A stretch of 64,000 nt of DNA, taken from assembly GCA_019155205.2 (NCBI GenBank), contig JAHNZQ020003150.1:492777-556776 (forward strand), in the 5' to 3' direction. Below are positions 55,472 to 64,000 of the stretch, in pieces (position 1 is the first letter of the stretch; every line of letters starts with the position of its first letter). Source of the stretch: Gracilaria vermiculophylla. Lineage: Eukaryota > Rhodophyta > Florideophyceae > Gracilariales > Gracilariaceae. Both the position numbers and the translations under genes were made by a program. The notes under the pieces are model-generated. The model worked only from the letters and a program-made list of their open reading frames with translations. It had not been told where the DNA came from and searched no databases.

Positions 55472-58024
55472 TTACATCATATATGACTGTGAGAAGTTTA
55501 ATGTTGTCTAACAATATTTAATACACGAAGCATGATAAAATCCGGGAAACCTTACAAAACCGTAAAAATAATGAATAAAGCAATGGTTGGTACTGCAATT
55601 ATTACAATTCGCATTAGAAATGTAGAATTTTGAAAGAAAGTGTTGCAAAACTTTTGAGATTTTGAAACATCAAGAGAATATGGCAGAACCATACAAAGTA
55701 TAGAACCTAAGAATTGGAAGAATTGAATATACGTACATATTCACTTCTGTACTTCACCTTAAAAAACTGGAAAATTGTTTGTCATAGATGAAATATAATA
55801 ATTACTACTGAAGTGCATATAGATGCTATTTTCCAGAGTGTCTAAAATTCTAAATCGTTTTTGTTCATATGCAAATAGTTTTTAGAAAGTACTTTTTTGA
55901 ATGGATACTAAATCTGTCAAATATCTTAACAGGCAACAATGACGGTAATCTCAGCGATAACGCCGATATTATGAGGTCGTCGCAACCGTCTTTTTTCTTG
56001 ATCTCTCTTTCATATGCAAAAACTCACCATATTGGCTGGCGAAAACTTAAGCTATCTAAGCAACAGGAGAAGTGGACTTCTTCCATCATTCTTTTTCCGG
56101 GTCGTACAAAATTTCGATGTGTAATAATAAGGCACACATTTTTTATGGAATGAAGGAAATTGCCGGTATCAATCTTTTTTACGATTCAAAATCCATCTAC
56201 TTCAATCCCCAATTACTAATCTAAAGAAAGATAACTAGCCTCGAGATGATTTCACCTTCGATAAAACAAGCACAGTGAACAAGAATTCTAGTAAGCCGCG
56301 CTGATAATCCAAAATATGAGCTACTTGCGGCCAACTCGCACTCGTGAACAGTTTGCGTGTTTTGCGAAGAACAAATTCTCTTCTTTGGGGATGAAGTATT
56401 CAATAACACCCATATTGTTTTGAAAATGAAGGCTTCTAAAGTGAAGTCTATTAATCAATAAAAGATAATTTCTCATTATGAAAAATAAGTGGGAAATTCA
56501 GGCCCATTTTCTTTGGTTTCAACTTTCGAAAAGGAGCGCAAACTACTTGCCATTTTTCCACCACATACACAAATTTTGAGCCGTGCAGATCTTTGGGAGA
56601 AAACAAAGTAGCGAAAAGATTTTGAAAAGAAGATGACAACATTAAAAAGTGGAAAAAAGTTAGAAAGCAACTCCTTTTTTATGAGGCAAGGCTTCATGGG
56701 TTTACGTTGCAGCTAATCAAGATCATAATATCCAATTTTATGTTGTCCAATGGGAAAAATTCGGCCCCTCCCAACTTATATTACTACATGCCCGTTCAAC
56801 CATGACAGAGTTTCCAGTACTTTGAGTGCCAAGTAAGAATTCAGCGGCAAAGATGAGAAGTTCTTTCATATTTTAGTCCTGTAGAACGGTTGAGGTTACA
56901 ATGGTTTTGGGCTTTCAGAACTTTCATGTTGGGAATATATCTGACCTGTTCAGGAACAGAGTCTGGAAGACCAGCGAGGTTGGAAGAATTGTTGGCATTC
57001 AAAAGCGAAATGCAATTGGTAATTTCTCGTTGCTGAAGAATATGAAACAATGAGCACGAAATCATCCAAATAAATAGGAGCTATGCTCTCATACTTTACA
57101 TGAAATAGCCTGATAGCATTTGCAATGGCTTAATGAAGCATGATGAGGCTCAAAAAGATTCAATATAAAATGATGGTGTATGTATGCAAGTAGGATGTGG
57201 AAGATAAGGAGGTTATTCAAGGTTTTCCAGAGGACAATCTCAAATCATTCTAAACTGCATTGTGATGAGGCAAATGATGGCCAAATGGAAGAATCACGAC
57301 ATGGCTGCTTCGCTGTGTGAACATTGTTTGACAGATAGATCACTCATGACTTATTTAATCGATTACAAAAATAAAATTAATTAATAGACTTTGGAGTTCT
57401 CATGAGCCCGTAAAAGCTTCTCGGGGACAATGATTCAATAAGCAAGTATTCCATTTAACATAGAAAATGAAACAAATAGAGAACGACTGACGAGATTACG
57501 GTGTTCTTCAGAATCTGTGCTCATCGTTTTTTTCTGGAACCATAAAAAAGGACACCTCGACATTTAAAGTGTACCGCCGATGCACTTTTCTGGAGATGCG
57601 CAGCCCCAATGAAAAGGATCAGATTCGGTTCTTGCCAGGTATGATACGTGGTATTCCAAGGGAGAAAGTAGTGTCACACACAACAAGATTTCGCAGAATC
57701 AGCCGTTTTCACAAACTTTGTGCCGTAGTTGCCCTGTTCAATCCATTGCTTACGTACGCGTACAGTATACTTTACGTATTATGTGCATGACTTTTAGCTG
57801 CAGAAAAACAATCTCTAATACGTATTCTCCTTTTTGGAAAGACAATGCTCGGAAGTTGCTCCCCTTTCAATTCCTTATGTGTATAAAATTGCATGCAAAG
57901 AAATAACGAGTGATCGATGTCGAAGTGGAATTGGCTTGCAAGAATATCGTTCAAGTTCTTGCTGTGCTACCAAGGCAAATAGACCAAATGTCGGAAACTA
58001 CGAAATGTCTCAGCTCGCAAGCTG
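55472..58024. other. AT-rich intergenic stretch
   Basis: No gene, repeat or RNA recognised. Frames are short and mostly lack ATG starts. Confidence 0.45.
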
Positions 58025-58031
58025 TATAAAA
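58025..58031 (+). promoter_or_regulatory. Possible TATA box of the vWA gene
   Basis: TATAAAA, 65-71 bases before the ATG at 58096. The close spacing would imply a very short 5' untranslated region. Confidence 0.4.
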
Positions 58032-58095
58032 ACAGTTTTGAAGCTCCCTCGACTCCTTCCGATGTTCTTTTGAACTTGCATGTATCCTCCTGGAA

Positions 58096-59412
58096 ATGAA
58101 TTTGTCTCTTATACTCCGTACTTTTTTCGTTGTCTTTCTGGCTGCCCCCATTGTTTCCGCAAATTTTCTTCATGAAGGCGGAACGTATGGTCCCAGGTGT
58201 CGTGATATGAGAACTTATCCATTTGTTTCATGTCAGCCGCAATGTGCTCCGTACTCTCTTGGCGTGCACCAAAAATGTCAGACGAAGCAACAATTTGGAT
58301 GTTTGTATCGAAAATGCTCAGCACACAACTTCGAATGTAGACTTGAATCACAATCTTCTTGTCCCAATGGAGAAGCTCAAGTCCGAACAGTTTCACTTAA
58401 ACCAAATTTTCCCGTAGAGTTTGATCTTGCTGTGAACTTGAGGGGGTTTGACATTGATATTGTCCTACTACTCGATGCAAGCGAATCAACTAGGCCTCGG
58501 TTAAATGCCGTAAAAAATGAATTGAGTTCATTTGTCAGACAGCTAAATGGAGTTGCTCACGTTGGTGTGGCTATCTATGGAGGAGAAGAATCATTTGACG
58601 AAAAAGGAATGCAAATATTGTCTCCAGCTCAGGAAAACGTACAAGCAGCTCTCAACGCTCTAGACAACCTTCCCGTTTTCCCCGATGGACCTCGTACCAC
58701 CTTATCGGCTCTCTTTTCTGTTCAAACCGCAGGACAAGCGATCTCGCTCCGTGGTGCAAGAACTATAATTGCTTTGATTGGAGATACACCAGGACGGGAA
58801 CCAGATTGCTCTCCGTTCCAGTTTGACCGTGATATCCTCTCGAGGTCGCTATATGACCACACCAGTGGCACTTCGGTTATGCCCGTGACAATAGGCGGTC
58901 CGGGACTCGATGCAGCCCTTTCACCGATTGCTATTTGTGAGAATGGGTATGGTCCTCCCCAGCCCCAGGGTGTTCCTGCCGGACAAGCCAGTAAGCTGGC
59001 CGAGCAGACTCAGGGCGCAGTTGTGTCTTCAATTACCGCCTCTGCTCTTCTTCAGACTGTGGATCAAATTCGCAGAAAGCCGAACCGCGTTCACCAAAGT
59101 GCGGCTGGGGCACAAATATCTATTTCTACCGCAAGCGTCGTCCCCGTTACTGGTCCCTATTATCCAACACTTGAGCCTATTAACGGATGTGGAGACAAGG
59201 TAATTGTTACTACAACTGGAATCCCAAACTTTGTTAGCGAACCTGCTCAAATAGTTGGAAGGGTGAAGCTTGATCTCAAGGCAGGAATATGTCAGAGTGG
59301 ACCTTTTACTTGCACAATTCGAGTATTAGACCATGTTCGTGGGAATGAATCAATGAGCCACTGGACGAGACCTATCACATATTACAAGAAAATCTCTGTT
59401 CATGGTTGCTGA
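58096..59412 (+). CDS. Secreted von Willebrand factor A-domain protein
   Basis: The 438-residue product starts with a signal peptide (residues 1-22, hydrophobic to IVSA). A Cys-rich segment follows (35-89, about ten cysteines in a spaced pattern such as CRDMRTYPFVSCQPQC). A vWA domain occupies about 119-322: the strand DIDIVLLLDASES gives the metal-ion site DxSxS (Asp127, Ser129, Ser131), and TIIALIGDTPG supplies the later Asp at 230. The domain layout is reminiscent of integrin beta I-like domains. The C-terminal 110 residues contain four cysteines (CGDK, GICQ, TCTIR, VHGC) and may form a beta-sandwich. No membrane anchor is visible after the signal, so secretion or wall attachment is inferred. 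The gene is intron-free. Ligand unknown; adhesion or matrix binding is usual for vWA proteins. Confidence 0.82.
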   Translation: MNLSLILRTFFVVFLAAPIVSANFLHEGGTYGPRCRDMRTYPFVSCQPQCAPYSLGVHQKCQTKQQFGCLYRKCSAHNFECRLESQSSCPNGEAQVRTVSLKPNFPVEFDLAVNLRGFDIDIVLLLDASESTRPRLNAVKNELSSFVRQLNGVAHVGVAIYGGEESFDEKGMQILSPAQENVQAALNALDNLPVFPDGPRTTLSALFSVQTAGQAISLRGARTIIALIGDTPGREPDCSPFQFDRDILSRSLYDHTSGTSVMPVTIGGPGLDAALSPIAICENGYGPPQPQGVPAGQASKLAEQTQGAVVSSITASALLQTVDQIRRKPNRVHQSAAGAQISISTASVVPVTGPYYPTLEPINGCGDKVIVTTTGIPNFVSEPAQIVGRVKLDLKAGICQSGPFTCTIRVLDHVRGNESMSHWTRPITYYKKISVHGC

Positions 59413-60929
59413 GCTGAGACACTCCTTTAAATTTGAGGCACTTCAAGAGCGGAATTCAAAGTTGTTAATTATTTCACTTATAGATAGACACGAAAAAGTT
59501 TCAAACTTAATCAGTAGCTTGGTTAGAAATGTATATCTAAAGTTGTAAGTCATAAATTCTTTTCCAACAGAGTTGTTAACGATACTTTTGCATGAAGTAT
59601 GCATAAAATATTCAGAAGAGTCCCAAGGATTAATTTTCTGCTAGATTAGTTGCATATCATGTACAAAGCCTTTATAATTTAAATCTCGTGCATTCACTTG
59701 CATGAAAAGAAATTAGCTGAAACAGAGCTCGTAATCGATAAAAGCATGGAACTTATATGAAAACGATGCAAGCCCTTCCCCGGTTTTAAGAGGCCATACA
59801 AACCTTAATTCCTGATCATTCAATTCTTAGAGGAAGAATTATGTGGCTCAAAGAGAGGCAAGCAAAAACTTGCAAGGAAACACAAGAAAAGCGCTTCATT
59901 TACAAAAACTAATCTAGTGCCTATTTGCCATGATTTAATGGAGGCGAATGATTAAAAGGTTATATATTAAAAAAATGTTTTTTGAAGCACTTTTGTGAAT
60001 TAGACACATTCTACAGCATATCTCAAAAGAACCATCTGGTTGTCTTGTGATTTTGCTTTACATTCATTATAAAAAAAAAAGCTAAATCTTTTTGTTGTAC
60101 AATAATATGTTGCATACCTTGTACACCCTTCAAAACACATAAAGTTCCGATCAAAATTATTATCGTTCAAGGATAAGTTGATAGTATTCATCCTACAAGA
60201 GGTCAGTGTTTTAACGGAAACGAAAGTTCTCGAGTTCTACAAAAAAATTTATTACGAATCGTTGTCTTTAAAGCGTCAGAAAGATGGTCTACAGCGTTTA
60301 AATACCCGATTTGTTAGCTATTGCGGAAATCCATCGATTTGTCATTATCCTCTTCGTAAGTTTTTTTACTCAAGGCTTTCTATGGGTACACGGGAACTTC
60401 AGAACAGACAGGCTTTTCATTGGCAGAAGAAGGGAGTGCTGATTGGCGCGTAGGCTTTGCAGCGGAAAAGGTAGCATCAACATGGGAGTGTGACATTATT
60501 GAAAGCGTGTCTGAAAATCTCTGAGGCCAGTCATTTTGAATATGTGTTCTACGTTTGCTGTAATACCCGATGTGGCAGCTAGTTATTTCTTAGTGCAAGA
60601 TCTATAGGTTTTTATTTAGAAGTTATGATATGTCATTCTTTATGTGATTCAGCCAACGAATATTTTGAGGCAGCGTTTAACACAAGCTTACAGCCATTTT
60701 CAAGTTCAGTCCATCTGACGCGCATCGCCCACAAGACGAGTTCTACCGTTCAATAAATAATCTACTTCACCAACTCCTACCTGTGACTTGGCCTCAGTCA
60801 TTTCCGGCCAACCAGAATCAAGCGAACCAAGTCTACCTCTCTTCGTCCCATCGACCTACTTGCGTCGTAATCCAACACACAACAGTGTAAACTGAGTGCT
60901 GCGCGCCGTCAGTTGGTTGAAGGGTAAGC
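59413..60929. other. AT-rich intergenic stretch
   Basis: No gene recognised. The part after about 60660 becomes less AT-rich and may be the leader of the reading frame that follows. Confidence 0.4.
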
Positions 60930-61169
60930 ATGGGTGATGCGGAAAATCAAGATGGAGCTACTGCGAACCTGCTCGCTCCTATTCAATCACCAAAATTTTC
61001 GCCCATATCAAGGAAAGCAGCTCAACACATCTTTGCTATACGCGAGGCCTACGAAGATGCAAGTTGTGGTATAACCAAAGCGGCTAAAAACCAAAGGGGT
61101 GTTCGTGTGGACGCGTGGCTAGGGAGCGCGCGGTGGGCTCAACCAAGAAGGTGGGAAAAGGAAACCTGA
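60930..61169 (+). CDS. Short unrecognised frame, possible retroelement gag start
   Basis: An ATG opens 79 codons with SPKFSPISRKAAQHIFAIRE, faintly like the N-terminus of some gypsy gag proteins. It then runs into Arg/Trp-rich sequence that lies in a duplicated block bordering an assembly gap. The reading beyond about 61110 should not be trusted. No family assigned. Confidence 0.25.
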   Translation: MGDAENQDGATANLLAPIQSPKFSPISRKAAQHIFAIREAYEDASCGITKAAKNQRGVRVDAWLGSARWAQPRRWEKET

Positions 61170-61367
61170 GAGGTACGCGGTAGCACAACCACTGGGGGTG
61201 CGAGATAGCGGGCGCGCGGAATGCACCTATATTGGTAGTAATAGAATGCAACGCACGAGCGCTAGTAGAACCGCAAGGTAATGGACGAGCCGTAATGGTC
61301 GACTGTAGAAACCAAAACGGGGTTAGAGTTGTCCAAGAGGTGCTTACCTTTACTCTGGTGACGGGGA
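61112..61367 (+). repeat. 256-bp duplication left of the sequence gap
   Basis: Identical in length to 61468-61723 with 5 differences counted by eye (about 98 percent). It ends exactly at the first N. Confidence 0.9.
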
Positions 61368-61467
61368 NNNNNNNNNNNNNNNNNNNNNNNNNNNNNNNNN
61401 NNNNNNNNNNNNNNNNNNNNNNNNNNNNNNNNNNNNNNNNNNNNNNNNNNNNNNNNNNNNNNNNNNN
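61368..61467. other. Assembly gap of 100 N
   Basis: Exactly 100 N, a conventional placeholder for a gap of unknown size. Confidence 0.98.
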
Positions 61468-61723
61468 CGCGTGGCTAGGGAGCGCGCGGTGGGCTCAACC
61501 TAGAAGGTGGGAAAAGGAAACCTGAGAGGTACGCGGTAGCACAACCACTGGGGGTGCGAGATAGCGGGCGCGCGGAATGCACCTATATTGGTAGGGATAG
61601 AATGCAACGCACGGGCGCTAGTAGAACCGCAAGGTAATGGACGAGCCGTAGTGGTCGACTGTAGAAACCAAAACGGGGTTAGAGTTGTCCAAGAGGTGCT
61701 TACCTTTACTCTGGTGACGGGGA
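61468..61723 (+). repeat. 256-bp duplication right of the sequence gap
   Basis: Partner of 61112-61367, starting at the first base after the N run. Confidence 0.9.
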
Positions 61724-62654
61724 TGGTTCGCACAGTGAGTATATCAACTATGCGAGGCCCCCGGGCCGACGCGGCCGGACGGGCCACGTGGCCAGGGGGA
61801 GGTGCACCCGAGGTGCGCCCCCGGCACTCTACAGTAAATTCTAAAATTGATCTAGCAATTAAGATTACCTCCAGGTCGTCCACATGGCTGTTCTCCATGC
61901 GAACCGTACACACCACCCTTGGCGCCAAATACTAGAATTACCTGACGGTCACTATACTACACAAGTAATGCTCAACCTGGTCTGGTTGCGGTTTCCTACC
62001 GTTCCTGTTTCGCGACTATGTTTCTCAAGTCGCTGAAAATGGCTCGTGTGTTTGGAATTTAGATAACACAATCGATCAGTGCACGGATGCGATCGTCAAA
62101 TAGAAATTGGAAGAAATTACAGGTCTATGTCGATCTATATCAATTGAAGCTGCTCTTGCATATTTCAAGCGTAATTTTAAGCTTTATGCTTGCAAAGCAA
62201 GTGTTAGGGTTCGAATAATGATGCTCTCTGTATCCTACCTCGAGCTTTGCGAAAAGCGGGGCTATAATGTCTTGAAAACATTGCCTAAGGCTGCCATTAA
62301 GCACATAGTACCTGTGTGATAGCCAGTTTGTTTGAAAATACGAATGAATTATGCCCCCCAACTTGAAAGGGCCGACTTGAAAGCTGACTATTTTGTCTTC
62401 ATAGATTTCTTGGCAGCCAATGCGGAGATTTGTGAAGAGTTTCAGCCGCTGCATGAGTACTTGCAGAATCGCAAAGAGTCAGAAAAACGAATACTAAGAT
62501 GTCTAAGAAGGACTTCGGGGGCCCAACATCGAACTATCGGAAGAAGGGATCTTATTAAAAAATCAACCAAACTATGGCTGGGCAATGTCGTCTTCGAAAC
62601 ATCAATGTGAAAATTGTTTTTGACAGTAATAATCATGTCGTTGAAGGTAATACA
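61724..62654. other. Stretch without recognised genes
   Basis: Short plus frames at 62107-62319 and 62344-62610 look compositionally normal, but match nothing I can name and the first lacks an ATG at its head. Confidence 0.35.
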
Positions 62655-62905
62655 TGTTCCGGAGAAATTGTACTTGGAAACCCTCAGAGACTTTGAGTCT
62701 TGGCATCTTGTTCAAATTTGTATATGTATGTATAACGAGAACTGGTTTTGATAATTTGTATTTGTCTTGTTTACGAGAGTAGATATCGTAGTTCCCTATG
62801 CTCTCGTAAATCTCCTATGCCTATAAAGACAGGGCATTGAGTTAATCACTGATATCTCAAGGCCCTCAGCTTCCATTATCTTGCTTCCACCTGTTCATCC
62901 TCTCA
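62655..62905 (+). repeat. 5' LTR of the right-end copia element
   Basis: Probable ends are TGTTCCGGAG and CCTCTCA. A TATAAAG box is at 62822-62828. The 5' end is tentative because no second LTR is visible. Confidence 0.55.
62822..62828 (+). promoter_or_regulatory. TATA box of the right-end copia LTR
   Basis: TATAAAG, about 80 bases before the LTR end, at the place expected for an LTR promoter. Confidence 0.5.
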
Positions 62906-62910
62906 AGAGA

Positions 62911-62925
62911 TTATGGGCCCAGCCC
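62911..62925 (+). other. Half-tRNA-iMet primer binding site
   Basis: TTATGGGCCCAGCCC, identical over 15 bases to the site at 39057-39071 although the two elements differ elsewhere. Confidence 0.7.
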
Positions 62926-63032
62926 ACGTTAGCCTGCAGTATACCCGTTTTACTCTCTCACCTTTGTTTCAATTCCCCGCATAGACATATCCTTCTCGAC
63001 AAGACACACCTGTCTATACGGAAGTATACGTC

Positions 63033-64000
63033 ATGGCGTCTGATGGATGGAAAACTCGAATTCAACCTCTTGACGAGAAGAATGACTACAAGTTATGGAG
63101 GATTCTAATTGACGCTGCCTGTAATGCTAAGGGCTTTGGAGAGGCTTTGCATCAGAATAGGAATCCCTTCAGCAACGATGAAGAGAAGAAAGCCGAATGG
63201 GAGCTCAATAAGAAGAAAGCAAGTGGAATAATTATTTCTGCTCTTTCAGATGAAGCTCTGCGCATCGTTCAGAGCTATATCGGAAACCCGTGTAAGATGT
63301 TGAAGAAACTAGACGAAGGATTTGCATCCACATCAACTGCATCAAGAATTGTGAAGATGTGCGAGCTGATCAATATGAGATATTCTGACGTCTCTCAGAA
63401 CATGGATCGCCATATAGACCAAATGGCTGGTGTTATTGAGCAACTTGCAACCATGGAAACCCGTCTCCCTCATGAGTTAACAGTGGCATTCTTAGTGTCG
63501 TCGGTTACTGCATCTGATCTTAACCCCGTTTGTGCTGCAATCAAATCACTTTCGACTGAACAAACTACGTGGGACATGGTCTCTGCCCGCCTTCTTGATG
63601 AAGTGCGAACATTAGGAACACATAAGGCTGAGCGCGTTGCAGCAGTCAGGCCAAAAAGTGCGATATGTGGCAAGGATAATCACAGTACAATTCGTTGCTA
63701 TTTGAACCCATTGAACCCGAAGAATAAGTTGAAGTTGAATCCCACAGTATCACAAGACCTCGGGTGCACTTTATCCAATGAAGCAGTCAGTAATCAGACT
63801 GAACGAACGGGAAGTGATCCCAGTTCGAGGAAACCGAACAACCGCGCAGCTATTACCAGAACACAAGCGATGACAGCTCGTACCGAAGATAACCTTTTGA
63901 TGTTAGACTCCGGATCTACCACTCACTTGACATCCTCTGTGATTCACTTATCAGGAAGCTTCACATGCAGTGCACCTATCGCTTTTGGAGACAACTCGGA
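63033..64000 (+). CDS. Copia gag and protease start, open at the window edge
   Basis: The ATG at 63033 opens a frame of at least 322 codons with no stop. Gag occupies about residues 1-200 (LDEKNDYKLWRILIDAA near the start, LDEGFASTSTASRIVKM in the middle). The zinc-knuckle position reads SAICGKDNHSTIRC (from residue 209), so the first of the CCHC cysteines is Ser. The copia protease motif follows at residue 292 (LDSGSTTHLTS), which is intact. The frame is incomplete at the right end, so downstream domains are unknown. Of all the retroelement frames here, this is the only long one without a break. Confidence 0.8.
   Translation, partial: MASDGWKTRIQPLDEKNDYKLWRILIDAACNAKGFGEALHQNRNPFSNDEEKKAEWELNKKKASGIIISALSDEALRIVQSYIGNPCKMLKKLDEGFASTSTASRIVKMCELINMRYSDVSQNMDRHIDQMAGVIEQLATMETRLPHELTVAFLVSSVTASDLNPVCAAIKSLSTEQTTWDMVSARLLDEVRTLGTHKAERVAAVRPKSAICGKDNHSTIRCYLNPLNPKNKLKLNPTVSQDLGCTLSNEAVSNQTERTGSDPSSRKPNNRAAITRTQAMTARTEDNLLMLDSGSTTHLTSSVIHLSGSFTCSAPIAFGDNS

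Larger units (their letters stand above)
62655..64000 (+). mobile_element. Ty1/copia element running off the window
   Basis: A short LTR (62655-62905), a half-tRNA-iMet primer site, a short leader and an open gag-pol frame. It is distinct in gag from the other two copia-order elements. Only the 5' part is in the window, so completeness cannot be judged. Confidence 0.78.

Noticed and set aside
61232..61525. Plus frame running through the N gap
   Set aside because: It is created by translating undefined bases between duplicated contig ends.
1..64000. CRISPR arrays, rRNA and tRNA genes, and an envelope gene in the retroelements
   Set aside because: No regularly spaced repeats, tRNA cloverleaf boxes, rRNA motifs, or post-integrase frames with signal and membrane segments were found.

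Overview
This is a eukaryotic nuclear contig, best read as a retrotransposon-filled island between a few intron-free genes. Single-exon genes, a GC-rich gene in AT-rich surroundings, and a mix of chromodomain Ty3/gypsy, copia-order and oomycete-like gypsy elements suggest a florideophyte red alga such as Chondrus. That assignment is inference; no rRNA, tRNA or organelle gene is present to test it. A 100-base run of N at 61368-61467 shows the source is a draft scaffold.

Host genes are few. A peroxiredoxin-like AhpC/TSA protein lies at 5085-5789. A family of single-pass membrane proteins of unknown function has three members: an intact minus-strand gene at 50544-51878, a frameshifted copy at 510-1838, and a copy at 53762-55471 that has lost its ATG, is frameshifted and is split by a 352-bp solo LTR. 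A secreted von Willebrand A-domain protein lies at 58096-59412. The membrane family and the vWA gene cluster at 50-59 kb.

Most of 10.7-49.5 kb is nested or abutting LTR retroelements. In order: a decayed plus-strand gypsy pol (10739-12804); a complete but dead minus-strand chromodomain gypsy with two LTRs (12805-22236); a gag/protease fragment (22237-23441); a minus-strand gypsy (25855-31178) with one LTR, flanked by 104-bp direct repeats and cut by a truncated copia LTR; a decayed plus-strand relative of the chromodomain gypsy (about 32900-38150) carrying a solo LTR; a two-LTR copia element lacking its integrase core (38491-44325); and two elements truncated against each other near 46750, a copia-order element on plus and an oomycete-type gypsy on minus. 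A third copia-order element starts at 62655, and its gag-pol frame is still open at the window edge.

No element here looks able to move by itself; each internal region carries nonsense codons, frameshifts, deletions or lost catalytic residues, except the one running off the right end, which is open as far as it can be read. The features most worth testing are the membrane-protein family, the triplicated polypurine tract and recurrent CCTRYAGG octamer in the chromodomain gypsy, its antisense reading frames, and the half-tRNA-iMet-type primer sites of the copia elements, one of which contains the gag start codon.
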